Shown: in pieces, positions 25,625 to 34,648 of the stretch
Numbering within the stretch: position 1 is the first letter of the stretch
Layout of the letters: each line of letters opens with the position of its first letter
The notes under the pieces: model-generated
What the model saw: the letters and a program-made list of their open reading frames with translations, nothing else
Told to the model about the DNA's origin: nothing
Database searches by the model: none
From: an uncultured Lachnospiraceae bacterium
GTDB lineage: Bacteria; Bacillota; Clostridia; Lachnospirales; Lachnospiraceae
Direction of reading: 5' to 3'
DNA: 57,161 bases
Assembly (NCBI GenBank): GCA_947629565.1
Contig: CANREG010000012.1
Span: 1-57,161 of the forward strand
Position numbers and translations under genes: made by a program

Positions 25625-26887
25625 ATGGCGATGAAGAAAAAGCCGGTAACCGGCATGAAGGATATACTGCCGAAGGAGATGGAAATCCGGGATTATGTGA
25701 TTTGGCAGATAAAGGAGACTTACAAGACCTTCGGGTTTTCCTCCATGGAGACTCCCTGCGTGGAGCACATTGAGAATCTGTCCTCTAACCAGGGCGGAGA
25801 AAATGAGAAATTGATTTTTAAGATATTGAAAAGAGGCGAAAAGTTAAAGCTAGAGGATGCGAAAGAGGAGATGGATTTAGTAGACGGCGGTCTGCGCTAT
25901 GACTTAACCCTTCCCCTCTCCCGTTACTATGCCAACAATGCCAACGACCTCCCCGCGCCCTTTAAGGCGCTGCAGATGGGCAATGTGTGGCGGGCTGACC
26001 GTCCCCAAAGGGGAAGGTTCCGCCAGTTCATGCAGTGCGACATTGACATTTTGGGTGAGCCCGGCATTCTTGCAGAGATTGAGCTGATTACGGCGACCAC
26101 TACTTTACTTGGGAAGATTGGGTTTGAAAAATTTACCATACGCCTTAATAACCGGAAAATGTTAAAGGCCATGGCGGCTTACAGCGGATTTGAGGAAAAG
26201 GATTACGACAATGTGTTTATCACCCTTGACAAGATGGATAAGATTGGACTAGAAGGGGTGGCGGAGGATTTGGCAGGCCAGGGCTACCCTAAGGAAAATG
26301 TGGACAGGTATCTGGCGCTGTTTGAAAAGACCGCTTCCGATGCAGAGGGCGTCCGGTTCTTAAAGGATACGCTTGGAGAGCATTTAGAGACCGGCGTGGC
26401 GGAGGATTTGATTACAATTATGGAGAGCGTGAACGCCACGAAATCAGCGGATTTTAAGATTATATTTGACCCTACCCTGGTACGGGGAATGTCCTATTAT
26501 ACCGGTCCGATTTTTGAGATTTCCATGGACGAGTTTGGCGGCTCTGTCGGCGGCGGCGGGCGCTATGACGAGATGATTGGCAAGTTTACCGGGCAGAATA
26601 TTCCGGCCTGCGGATTTTCTATTGGTTTTGAGCGCATTGTCATGCTGCTTTTGGAAAAAGAGTATCAGGTGCCGGCAAAGGGGCAGAAAACAGCGTTTTT
26701 GGTAGAGAAGAATATGCCAAAGGAGCGGATGCTGGCAATCCTTAAGCAGGCCAATGAGCGGCGGCGGAAGGGAGAGCAGATTAATATTGCGATAATGAAG
26801 AAGAACAAAAAATTCCAGAAGGAGCAGTTGGAAAAAGAAGGATACACTGTTTTTGAGGAGTTCTACCGGGAAGAACTGCAAGCGTGA
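25625..26887 (+). CDS. hisS: Histidyl-tRNA synthetase
   Basis: A 420-residue class II synthetase. Motif 2 region NVWRADRPQRGRFRQFMQCD, the histidine-binding segment RGMSYYTGPIFE and motif 3 GFSIGFERI are present. The C-terminal anticodon-binding domain is shorter and more divergent than in the typical HisRS. GAGAGGAT precedes the ATG. The 115-bp leader shows no T-box signature. Confidence 0.93.
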   Translation: MAMKKKPVTGMKDILPKEMEIRDYVIWQIKETYKTFGFSSMETPCVEHIENLSSNQGGENEKLIFKILKRGEKLKLEDAKEEMDLVDGGLRYDLTLPLSRYYANNANDLPAPFKALQMGNVWRADRPQRGRFRQFMQCDIDILGEPGILAEIELITATTTLLGKIGFEKFTIRLNNRKMLKAMAAYSGFEEKDYDNVFITLDKMDKIGLEGVAEDLAGQGYPKENVDRYLALFEKTASDAEGVRFLKDTLGEHLETGVAEDLITIMESVNATKSADFKIIFDPTLVRGMSYYTGPIFEISMDEFGGSVGGGGRYDEMIGKFTGQNIPACGFSIGFERIVMLLLEKEYQVPAKGQKTAFLVEKNMPKERMLAILKQANERRRKGEQINIAIMKKNKKFQKEQLEKEGYTVFEEFYREELQA

Positions 26888-26968
26888 AAACGGAAGTCAA
26901 TGCGATAACAAAGAATAGGGAACGCCCGCTGCGGCGCAGGGGAGGTTCTATTTGAACAGGAGGATATT

Positions 26969-28768
26969 ATGGCGGAGTCAATGAAGGGGTTAAAGCGGAC
27001 CCACAGATGTACGGAGGTAAGTAATCAGAATGTAAATGAGACCGTTACGGTAATGGGCTGGGTGCAGAAAAGCCGGAACAAGGGCGGAATCATTTTTGTG
27101 GATTTACGGGACAGGAGCGGAATCTTACAGGTAATTTTTGAGGAGGAAAAGTGCGGCAGCGAAAGTTTTGCCAAAGCGGAGCGGTTAAGAAGTGAGTTCG
27201 TGGTGGCAATCACCGGAACGGTGGCCCTTCGCGCCGGAGGAATCAATAAAAATCTGGCAACGGGAGATATTGAGATTATCGCCGCTGACCTGCGGATTCT
27301 GTCCGAGGCGGATACGCCGCCCTTTCCGATTGAGGAAAATTCGAAAACCAAGGAGGAGGTGCGGCTAAAATACCGCACACTGGATTTGCGCAGGCCGGAT
27401 TTACAGCGGAATCTGATTTTGCGGAGCAGAGTGGTAAGCATTATCCGCAACTTCTTAGCAGAGGAAGGATTTTTGGAAATTGAAACGCCGATTTTGAATA
27501 AATCCACCCCTGAGGGGGCGAGAGATTATCTGGTGCCAAGCCGGGTGCATCCGGGCTCCTTTTATGCCCTGCCCCAGTCGCCCCAGATTTTTAAGCAGCT
27601 TTTAATGGCGGCAGGCTATGACCGGTATTACCAGGTGGCAAAATGTTTCCGGGACGAGGATTTGCGGGCGGACCGCCAGCCGGAATTTACCCAGATTGAT
27701 ATGGAGTTATCCTTTGTGGATATTGACGAGGTGTTAGACGTCAATGAACGGCTGTTGGCGAGAGTATTTAAGGAGGCCATCAGCGTGGAGGTTCCCCTGC
27801 CGATACAGCGTATGACCTGGCAGGAGGCCATGGAGCGGTTTGGTTCCGACAAGCCGGATGTCCGTTTTGGCATGGAGCTTGTCAATGTGACCGAGGTCGT
27901 TAAGGACTGTGATTTTGTAGTCTTTAAGGGAGCCGTGGAAAACGGGGGCTCTGTCCGGGGCATTAACGCCAAAGGACAGGGAGGAATGCCGAGAAAGAAG
28001 ATTGACGCGCTGGTGGATTTTGCAAAGGGCTATGGGGCAAAAGGGCTTGCCTATATCGCTATCAGTGAGGACGGAACCCGAAAGTCTTCCTTTGCCAAGT
28101 TTATGAAAGAGGAAGAAATGGACGCTCTTGTTGACAGGCTGGACGGACAGCCGGGAGATTTGCTGCTCTTTGCCGCTGACCGGGATAAGATTGTATTTTC
28201 CGTCTTGGGCGCCCTGCGCTGTGAATTGGCGGAGCAGATGGAGCTGATTGATAAAAATGAATTCCGGTTCCTGTGGATTACCGAGTTTCCTGTGTTTGAA
28301 TGGTCTGACGAGGAGGAGCGGTATACCGCAATGCACCACCCGTTTACCATGCCGATGGAGGAGGATTTGGCACTTCTTGACACAGATATGGGAAAGGCAA
28401 GAGCCAAAGCCTATGATATTGTGTTAAACGGCGTGGAATTAGGCGGTGGTTCTGTCCGTATTCACCAGGATGATATACAGGAGAAAATGTTCCGTTTACT
28501 GGGAATCAGCGAGGAGGACGCCCATGACCGGTTCGGCTTTTTGCTGACGGCATTCCAGTATGGCGTGCCGCCTCACGCTGGACTGGCATTCGGGTTAGAC
28601 CGCATGATTATGCTGATGGCAGGGGCGGAATCGATCCGGGATGTAATTGCCTTTCCAAAGGTAAAGGACGCTTCCTGCATGATGAGCAATGCGCCGGATA
28701 AAGTGGATGCGAAGCAGTTAGAGGAGCTGTGTATTCAAGTGGTGGAGGCTGAGGAATCAGCATTGTAA
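26969..28768 (+). CDS. aspS: Aspartyl-tRNA synthetase
   Basis: 599 residues, full bacterial length. The N-terminal OB-fold has VMGWVQKSRNKGGIIFVDLRD; class II motif 2 is CFRDEDLRADRQPEFTQID; the bacterial GAD insertion lies at about 300-420; motif 3 is GLAFGLDRM. It attaches Asp to tRNA-Asp. CAGGAGG precedes ATG 26969. It follows hisS, the common clostridial order. Confidence 0.95.
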   Translation: MAESMKGLKRTHRCTEVSNQNVNETVTVMGWVQKSRNKGGIIFVDLRDRSGILQVIFEEEKCGSESFAKAERLRSEFVVAITGTVALRAGGINKNLATGDIEIIAADLRILSEADTPPFPIEENSKTKEEVRLKYRTLDLRRPDLQRNLILRSRVVSIIRNFLAEEGFLEIETPILNKSTPEGARDYLVPSRVHPGSFYALPQSPQIFKQLLMAAGYDRYYQVAKCFRDEDLRADRQPEFTQIDMELSFVDIDEVLDVNERLLARVFKEAISVEVPLPIQRMTWQEAMERFGSDKPDVRFGMELVNVTEVVKDCDFVVFKGAVENGGSVRGINAKGQGGMPRKKIDALVDFAKGYGAKGLAYIAISEDGTRKSSFAKFMKEEEMDALVDRLDGQPGDLLLFAADRDKIVFSVLGALRCELAEQMELIDKNEFRFLWITEFPVFEWSDEEERYTAMHHPFTMPMEEDLALLDTDMGKARAKAYDIVLNGVELGGGSVRIHQDDIQEKMFRLLGISEEDAHDRFGFLLTAFQYGVPPHAGLAFGLDRMIMLMAGAESIRDVIAFPKVKDASCMMSNAPDKVDAKQLEELCIQVVEAEESAL

Positions 28769-28806
28769 GTGATTGCGAAACATTGAGTTACTTTATGGAA
28801 GCTGCC

Positions 28807-28931
28807 GTTGAACCAATACCAACGCAGGTACGCTTGCGCTTGGTTATGCCACGCAGCGGTACTAAATTCGTGCCTTGCACTCATTAAGTACCGGCGGGCA
28901 TAAAAAACCTGCTTATGGTAATTGGTTCAAC
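28807..28931. repeat. 125-bp nested imperfect hairpin element
   Basis: The intergenic DNA folds as nested arms. GTTGAACCAAT (28807) pairs with ATTGGTTCAAC (28921), GCAGGT with ACCTGC, ATGCC with GGCAT, CGGTACT with AGTACCG, and GTGC with GCAC around a 3-nt loop. This could be a REP/MITE-like palindromic element or a structured RNA. It is not a simple terminator because no T tail follows. Confidence 0.65.
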
Positions 28932-29007
28932 CAGGCAGCAATAAAGGTTGTGAGGGTTTCGTAATTGATTTAACCGGGCAGCAATAAAGGTTGTGAGAGT
29001 TTCTTGA
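28922..29007. repeat. Two 43-bp direct repeats
   Basis: 28922-28964 and 28965-29007 are near-identical 43-bp units sharing GCAGCAATAAAGGTTGTGAG. A degraded third partial unit may follow. The first unit overlaps the right arm of the adjacent hairpin. Confidence 0.75.
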
Positions 29008-29088
29008 TTGACGGAGTTGATAGGTTGATATTCATCGCAAGTAGGGAAACATTTAAATGTTAAAATATATATGGCAGGAGGGAAAGAT

Positions 29089-30027
29089 ATGGCAATACCA
29101 GTAAACCAGAACGCAACGGCAAATGCGAGAAAGTTATTGAATGAATTGTATGAGACTGCCGGAAAAAAGATTATCACCGGGCAGCACACCCAGACCAATC
29201 CCATGGAGGAGATTGCGTATATCCGGGAGGTGACGGGAAAGGAGCCGAAGCTCAGGGGATTTGAACTGTTGGCGTACTCGCCGAATATCAATTATGACGA
29301 CGCCTCCGAGCCCTGTCTGACAGAGGTTTATGAGAACCGGGGGACTTTGGATACCGCTTACCGCTGGGCAAAAGAAAATGACGGTATTGTAACATTTTCT
29401 TTCCACTGGTATTCCCCCGTTGGCGGACGGGATAAGGCGTTCTATACGGAGCATACGGATTTTGACGCCCGGCAGGTGCTTGTAGAGGGAACGCCGGAGC
29501 GGGAGGCCTTTTATCATGATATGGATGTGATTGCGGAGGAGTTAAAGCGTTTTTGCGATGCGGATATTCCTGTTTTGTGGCGGCCCTTCCACGAGTCTGA
29601 CGGCAAGTGGTTCTGGTGGGGCGCCCAGGGACCGGAGGTGGCGGCGGAGCTTTATAAGCTGATGTATGTCCATTACACGCAGGTGCATCATCTGGATAAT
29701 CTGCTCTGGGTATGGAACTGCCGGCTGAAGGAAGGGTATCCGGGGGACGAGTATGTGGATGTGATTTCAGTGGATATTTATCTGGAAAAATACGCGCCTA
29801 CGGATTATCAGGAGGATTATGACAAACTCATTGCAGAGACGACAAAGAATAAAGTAGCGGCTCTTGCGGAGGTTGGCTATATTCCGGATATCCATATGCT
29901 GGAGAAATCCCATACGCCATGGGCCTATTATATGGCATGGTCCAAGGAGTTCTGCATCGGAGAGCAGTATAATTCCAAACAGGCGTTAAAGGATATGTAT
30001 TCCAGTGATTATGCGGTAACGATGTAA
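29089..30027 (+). CDS. Glycoside hydrolase family 26 (beta-mannanase-like), intracellular
   Basis: A 312-residue TIM-barrel enzyme. RPFHESDGKWFWWG holds the catalytic acid/base Glu and AALAEVGYIPD the nucleophile Glu, as in GH26 beta-mannanases. There is no signal peptide or binding module, so it probably acts in the cytoplasm on imported manno-oligosaccharides. No transporter or other glycosidase is adjacent. AGGAGGG fixes ATG 29089 rather than an in-frame ATG 18 nt upstream. Confidence 0.83.
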   Translation: MAIPVNQNATANARKLLNELYETAGKKIITGQHTQTNPMEEIAYIREVTGKEPKLRGFELLAYSPNINYDDASEPCLTEVYENRGTLDTAYRWAKENDGIVTFSFHWYSPVGGRDKAFYTEHTDFDARQVLVEGTPEREAFYHDMDVIAEELKRFCDADIPVLWRPFHESDGKWFWWGAQGPEVAAELYKLMYVHYTQVHHLDNLLWVWNCRLKEGYPGDEYVDVISVDIYLEKYAPTDYQEDYDKLIAETTKNKVAALAEVGYIPDIHMLEKSHTPWAYYMAWSKEFCIGEQYNSKQALKDMYSSDYAVTM

Positions 30028-30125
30028 AGGCCCATATGGCAGGGCGGATGCGGCATATTGCTGCAAAGTCGGATTCTGCTTATCAGCCGGGGCGACAGAC
30101 TGTGATGATATGAGGAAGTGACAGC

Positions 30126-30686
30126 ATGAAATTTGTGGGGATTGAACCGAAGGAAAAGGGAAAGTTTATCAACCGTTACGATATTACCTACGAGACAGAG
30201 GACAACACAAAAAAGGTCTATGAGATGATAAGCCGGGACCGGAATCTGACCACAAGGGAGGAACTGACGGGACACCCGCCGGATTCTGTGGTGCTTGTCA
30301 TGCACAATGAGGCCGGGGATAAGATTTTATTGAACAGGGAGTTCCGTATGGCCTGCGGGGATTTTGTATATAATTTCCCGGCGGGACTGATTGATCCCGG
30401 AGAGGATTTCCTGGAAAGCGCCAAAAGGGAGCTTTGGGAGGAGACGGGGCTTACCCTTGTGGAAGTCAAAGATATTCTCGGAGAAAGCTTTAGCGCCATC
30501 GGCTTTTCCAATGAAAAAAATATGTGCGTTATCGGGGTGGCAGCGGGAGAATTTGCCGAGAGCACCTCTGCCGTAGAGGAAATCCAGGCCGCCTGGTACA
30601 CGAGAGAAGAAGTCAGGGAGCTTCTAAAGAAAGAGTATTTTGCAGCCCGGACGCAGTCTTACTGCTACTTGTGGAGCCGGGGATGA
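30126..30686 (+). CDS. Nudix hydrolase, ADP-ribose pyrophosphatase-like
   Basis: 186 residues with a complete Nudix box starting GLIDPGEDFLES and continuing AKRELWEETGL. An upstream PAG-like segment (NFPAG) resembles ADP-ribose pyrophosphatases. It would hydrolyse a nucleoside diphosphate linked to another moiety; the exact substrate is unclear. GAGGAAGTG precedes the ATG. Confidence 0.88.
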   Translation: MKFVGIEPKEKGKFINRYDITYETEDNTKKVYEMISRDRNLTTREELTGHPPDSVVLVMHNEAGDKILLNREFRMACGDFVYNFPAGLIDPGEDFLESAKRELWEETGLTLVEVKDILGESFSAIGFSNEKNMCVIGVAAGEFAESTSAVEEIQAAWYTREEVRELLKKEYFAARTQSYCYLWSRG

Positions 30687-30793
30687 CTCAACCCATAAAG
30701 ACTTCCCATTGCAGGATACCGAAAGCGGAATGAAACTTAGAGACAGTTTTTTCCAATGGAAGGAAATATATAAGAAAGCGAGGAAAAGGGAAA

Positions 30794-31963
30794 ATGACAA
30801 ACAAAATAACAGACAGCGTATTTTATGTAGGAGTAGATGATAAGACCTTAGATTTATTTGAGGGACAGTACATTATTCCGAATGGAGTATCTTATAATTC
30901 CTATGTCATTATGGATGATAAGATTACGATTATGGATATGGTGGATAAGCGGGCGGCGGATCAGTGGTTTGCCAACTTAGATGAAGTGTTGGGGGACAAG
31001 CAGCCGGATTATCTGGTCATCTCTCATTTAGAGCCGGATCATTCTGCTAATTTGGCGGATGTCATTAACAAATATCCGGATATGAAGCTGGTGTCCAATG
31101 CAAAGCTCTTTGGCATGCTGCCAAATTTCTTTGAGGTGCCTGTAGAGGACAGAAGCATAACCGTAAAGGAAGGGGACACTTTGGAGCTTGGCGCCCATAC
31201 CCTGAATTTTGTCATGGCGCCTATGGTACACTGGCCGGAGGTTATGGTGACCTATGATTCTGCGGATAAGATTTTGTTCTCCGCAGACGGCTTTGGAAAA
31301 TTCGGAGCCCTGGACACAGACGAGGACTGGGCCTGCGAGGCGAGAAGATATTATTTCAACATTGTGGGTAAATACGGTATGCCGGTGCAGGCTTTATTAA
31401 AGAAAGCGGCTGCTTTGGATATCCGGATTATCTGCCCGCTGCATGGACCGATCCTTACGGAAAATCTGGAATACTATATCGGAAAGTACCAGACATGGAG
31501 CAGCTATGAACCGGAGGATAAGGGCGTGTTTATCGCCTATTCGTCCCTTCATGGCAATACCGCCCAGGCGGCAAAGGAACTGGCCGGTCTGTTAGAGGAA
31601 AAAGGCGTGGAGAAGGTGGCAATCTCTGATTTGGCAAGAGAGGATATGGCGGAGTGTATTGAGGACGCTTTCCGCTATGACCGTCTGGTAGTGGCGGCTC
31701 CCACCTACGACGCAGGCATTATGCCGATTATGCAGGATTTTATTCACCATCTGAAAATCAAGAATTACCAGAAGCGTACAGTGGCAGTGATAGAAAATGG
31801 TTCCTGGGCCCCTGCCTCCGGAAGGCTTATGCGGGAGCAGTTTGAGGCAATGCCCAATGTGACGGTTTTGGATGAGACCGTTACGATTCGTTCTACCGTT
31901 AAGGCGGCAGAGAGGGAGCAGTTGGTTAAACTTGCCGAAGTTCTTTGCAGCGGAGCGAGATAA
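30794..31963 (+). CDS. fprA: FprA-type flavodiiron protein
   Basis: 389 residues. The N-terminal MBL-like domain carries diiron ligands in SHLEPDHSAN, VHWPEV, SADGFG and PLHGPI. The C-terminal flavodoxin domain begins IAYSSLHGNTAQAA, an FMN-binding loop. Such A-type flavoproteins reduce O2 to water and/or NO to N2O using rubredoxin as donor, protecting anaerobes. A terminator follows at 32002. Confidence 0.92.
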   Translation: MTNKITDSVFYVGVDDKTLDLFEGQYIIPNGVSYNSYVIMDDKITIMDMVDKRAADQWFANLDEVLGDKQPDYLVISHLEPDHSANLADVINKYPDMKLVSNAKLFGMLPNFFEVPVEDRSITVKEGDTLELGAHTLNFVMAPMVHWPEVMVTYDSADKILFSADGFGKFGALDTDEDWACEARRYYFNIVGKYGMPVQALLKKAAALDIRIICPLHGPILTENLEYYIGKYQTWSSYEPEDKGVFIAYSSLHGNTAQAAKELAGLLEEKGVEKVAISDLAREDMAECIEDAFRYDRLVVAAPTYDAGIMPIMQDFIHHLKIKNYQKRTVAVIENGSWAPASGRLMREQFEAMPNVTVLDETVTIRSTVKAAEREQLVKLAEVLCSGAR

Positions 31964-32001
31964 TGCAATAGAAAAATGAAGTGCAGAGCGCACAAATAAA
32001 A

Positions 32002-32029
32002 AGAAACGAAGGTTTGCACCTTCGTTTCT
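32002..32029 (+). terminator. Terminator hairpin after fprA
   Basis: AGAAACGAAGGT pairs perfectly with ACCTTCGTTTCT around TTGC. The T tail is short. Confidence 0.75.
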
Positions 32030-32098
32030 CTTAATGAGGGGGAGAATTAAGTACATCTAAAAAATAAATGTACTTTATGAAAAGTTCTTACAGGACAT

Positions 32099-32117
32099 AG
32101 TATAGGAAAAAGTTGTG
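32099..32117 (+). promoter_or_regulatory. Possible LysR-type operator half-site
   Basis: TATAGGAAAAAGTTGTG, about 250 bp ahead of the LysR gene, repeats the TATAGGAAAAA core of the perfect dyad at 33324. The right half is degenerate. Confidence 0.35.
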
Positions 32118-32248
32118 AAAAAAGCGTGTCCTAAATGTATAAGATTTGTGAATGAATATTTAATATTTTCTTAAGTGCTGTCGATTTATCAGACTTTCTG
32201 TTTGTTATCACTATATCCAGACAAACAAATCCCCCTCCAATATCCCTA

Positions 32249-32277
32249 TTGACTTGATAGGAAAAACCAGATAAACT
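32249..32277 (+). promoter_or_regulatory. Promoter of the LysR regulator with embedded operator-like motif
   Basis: TTGACT, a 17-nt spacer and TAAACT. The spacer contains GATAGGAAAAA, another copy of the motif found at 33324, so bound regulator would cover its own promoter. A small hairpin (GAGCGAG with CTTCGCTC) follows near 32340. Confidence 0.55.
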
Positions 32278-32369
32278 AATATTCGTTCCAATAACATATC
32301 ATGTAGCTTTTCCATCGCCTTTTCGCGATAAGCCGCTAGAGCGAGCTTCGCTCGGAAATGGAGATTAAA

Positions 32370-33281
32370 ATGACACTGATGCAGTTAAAATACGCCATAT
32401 GTGCCGCAGGGGAGACGTCCTTCAACGACGCTTCCAAAAAACTCTACATATCCCAGCCCAGTCTATCCAATGCGATTAAAGGGTTGGAGCAGGAGATTGG
32501 TATTGAAATTTTCAACAAATCAAAAACAGGAATTTCTCTGACTGTGGAAGGGGAAGAATTTATTGGATATGCGAGGCAGGTGTTGGAACAGTACGACCTG
32601 TTGGATGCGAGGTACATCAGTAGAAAAGAAGCGAAAAAGAAATTCAGCGTATCTACACAGCACTATACGTTTGCGGTCAATGCCTTTATCGAAACGATTC
32701 ATCAGTATGGAATGGACGCCTATGAATTTGAGATTTACGAGGAGACGACGCATACTGTGATCGAAAACGTTAAAAACAGGAAATCAGAGCTCGGGATTTT
32801 ATATTTGAACCATTTTAATGAAAAGGTTCTGCAAAAGCTGTTCCGGGAATACAATCTGGAATTTCACCCGCTGTTCGACTGCGGGTTGTATGTATATATG
32901 TGGAAAGGACATCCACTGGCGGGCAGAGAACGGATCGATCTGGAAGAGCTGATGGATTATCCATGCCTTTCCTTTGCGCAGGGCGCACACAATTCCTTTT
33001 ACTTTGCCGAGGAGGTCTTGAGCACAGCCCCCTATCGGAAGATCATCAAGGCGAGCGACAGGGCGACGCTTTTAAATCTGATGGTCGGCGTGTGCGGTTA
33101 TACGCTCTGTTCCGGTATTATCTGCGAGGAGCTGAACGGTTCCGATTATGTCGCCGTCAAGCTGAATGAGCAGGAAATGATGTCGATTGGCTACATTACG
33201 CGAAAGGACAGCAACATTAGCGAGATCGGGAAAAGCTATCTGCTCGCGCTGGAAAAATTTGGTGAGAAAGCGATGCTATAA
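32370..33281 (+). CDS. LysR-family transcriptional regulator of the sulfur/thiol cluster
   Basis: 303 residues. The N-terminal winged helix (MTLMQLKYAICAAGETSFN, then LYISQPSLSNAIKGLEQEIG) is followed by a periplasmic-binding-protein-like co-inducer domain from about residue 90. CysB/CmbR/MetR-type regulators of this family respond to sulfur metabolites such as O-acetylserine or homocysteine. GGAG at 32360-32363 supports ATG 32370. It precedes the operon in the same direction, and a perfect LysR-type dyad lies between them. Confidence 0.88.
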   Translation: MTLMQLKYAICAAGETSFNDASKKLYISQPSLSNAIKGLEQEIGIEIFNKSKTGISLTVEGEEFIGYARQVLEQYDLLDARYISRKEAKKKFSVSTQHYTFAVNAFIETIHQYGMDAYEFEIYEETTHTVIENVKNRKSELGILYLNHFNEKVLQKLFREYNLEFHPLFDCGLYVYMWKGHPLAGRERIDLEELMDYPCLSFAQGAHNSFYFAEEVLSTAPYRKIIKASDRATLLNLMVGVCGYTLCSGIICEELNGSDYVAVKLNEQEMMSIGYITRKDSNISEIGKSYLLALEKFGEKAML

Positions 33282-33323
33282 CGGCTGATAAAAAAATTAT
33301 GTGAAAAAGCGATGCGTGACGAC

Positions 33324-33342
33324 TTATAGGAAAAAACTATAA
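33324..33342. promoter_or_regulatory. LysR-type operator dyad resembling a MET-box
   Basis: TTATAG and CTATAA are perfect inverted arms around GAAAAAA. The TATAG-N7-CTATA geometry matches the MET-box recalled for streptococcal MetR/MtaR regulators. The centre is about 87 bp ahead of the predicted transcription start, a suitable place for an activator. Confidence 0.6.
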
Positions 33343-33384
33343 CCCATAGCAGATAAGAACGATTAGACAAAACATGGTCTTCTT

Positions 33385-33413
33385 TTTACAATATAAACAT
33401 ATCAAAATAGTAT
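33385..33413 (+). promoter_or_regulatory. Putative promoter of the PLP-enzyme operon
   Basis: TTTACA, a 17-nt spacer and TAGTAT. It starts about 30 nt before the ribosome site of the first operon gene. The weak hexamers fit an activator-dependent promoter. Confidence 0.45.
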
Positions 33414-33451
33414 GTTTAATGACAAAACAATCAAACGGGAGGAGTCAGGAA

Positions 33452-34648
33452 ATGGGAATTGGAATCGAGACAAAATGTCTGCATTTGGAAGAAGCGGCGG
33501 AAGGGTTGGAAAGCAGGAATGATCATTTTGGCGCTGTCAGTTTTCCAATCTATCAGACGGCTACCTATGCGCATCCCGGTGTGGGGATGAGCGCCGGATA
33601 TGATTACAGCAGATTGCAGAATCCCACAAGGGAGCATTTGGAAAAGGTCGTAGCCGGATTAGAAAACGGGTTGGATGCGTTCGCGCTGTCCAGCGGCATG
33701 GCGGCGATTACGCTTTTGATGGAATTGTTCCGCCCGGGCGATCACCTGATCGTGGATGCGGATCTGTACGGCGGCAGCATCCGGCTGTTCCGGAATGTAT
33801 CAGAAAAAAACGGTGTTAAGTTTTCCAATATTGACTGCTACAAGGAAGACGTCGAATCTTTCGTGCAGGAAAACACAAAAGCAATTTACATAGAAACGCC
33901 GACCAATCCAATGATGCATGTGACCGACATTGCGGCGCTGTCAAGGATTGCAAAAAAGCACGGCTTGCTGTTGATCGTCGACAATACTTTTTTGTCGCCG
34001 TATTTCCAAAACCCATTGGAGCTGGGGGCGGACGTCGTAGTCCACAGCGGGTCAAAATATCTCGGCGGGCACAATGACACACTGGCGGGATTTCTCGTTA
34101 CAGACAGGGAGGATATCAGCGAAAGGCTCCGTTTTCTCATTAAGACGACAGGGGCGGGGCTGTCTCCGTTTGACAGTTGGCTGATTCTCCGCGGAATCAA
34201 AACGCTTGGAATACGGATGGAGAAAGCACAGAGCAATGCGATGGAGATTGCCCGTTGGTTAAGCGGACAGCAGGCGGTTTCGCAGGTAATCTATCCGGGG
34301 CTTCCCTCCCATCCGGGGCATGAGATCGTGAAGCGGCAGGCGAGGGGATTTGGCGCAATGATTACGTTTCAGGTGGAGAGCCGGGAGTTTGCACTGGCAG
34401 TTTTGGAAAAGGTGCGGCTGATCCGGTTTGCGGAAAGCCTCGGGGGCGTGGAAACGCTGATTACATATCCGGCAACCCAGACGCACGCGGATGTGCCGGA
34501 AGAGATCCGTAAAAAGAACGGGATTACGGACTGCACGCTCAGGCTTTCCGTGGGCATTGAGGATGTAAAAGACCTGTTAGGAGAATTAGAAACCGTCTTT
34601 TCAGAAATTAAAAAAGGAAGTGATATGCTATGCCGGAAAGGAATTTAG
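33452..34648 (+). CDS. Cys/Met-metabolism PLP enzyme (cystathionine gamma-synthase/gamma-lyase family)
   Basis: A 398-residue fold-type I PLP enzyme. The PLP lysine lies in VVHSGSKYLGGHND, and YDYSRLQNPTR, SSGMAAI and YIETPTNPMM are family landmarks. Members act as cystathionine gamma-synthase, gamma-lyase, methionine gamma-lyase or O-acetylhomoserine sulfhydrylase, and sequence alone does not separate them here. Neighbouring MalY-like lyase suggests a transsulfuration pair. GGGAGGAG supports ATG 33452; an upstream in-frame ATG overlaps the promoter. Confidence 0.88.
   Translation: MGIGIETKCLHLEEAAEGLESRNDHFGAVSFPIYQTATYAHPGVGMSAGYDYSRLQNPTREHLEKVVAGLENGLDAFALSSGMAAITLLMELFRPGDHLIVDADLYGGSIRLFRNVSEKNGVKFSNIDCYKEDVESFVQENTKAIYIETPTNPMMHVTDIAALSRIAKKHGLLLIVDNTFLSPYFQNPLELGADVVVHSGSKYLGGHNDTLAGFLVTDREDISERLRFLIKTTGAGLSPFDSWLILRGIKTLGIRMEKAQSNAMEIARWLSGQQAVSQVIYPGLPSHPGHEIVKRQARGFGAMITFQVESREFALAVLEKVRLIRFAESLGGVETLITYPATQTHADVPEEIRKKNGITDCTLRLSVGIEDVKDLLGELETVFSEIKKGSDMLCRKGI

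Noticed and set aside
27734..28339. 201-codon minus-strand open frame inside aspS
   Set aside because: Antisense shadow of a well-identified synthetase; no ribosome site or domain.
28922..29007. CRISPR array
   Set aside because: Only two units, repeated head to tail with no spacers between them and no cas genes.
28884..29291. 135-codon minus-strand open frame
   Set aside because: It overlaps the GH26 start and the hairpin/repeat region; the apparent frame is produced by the repeats.
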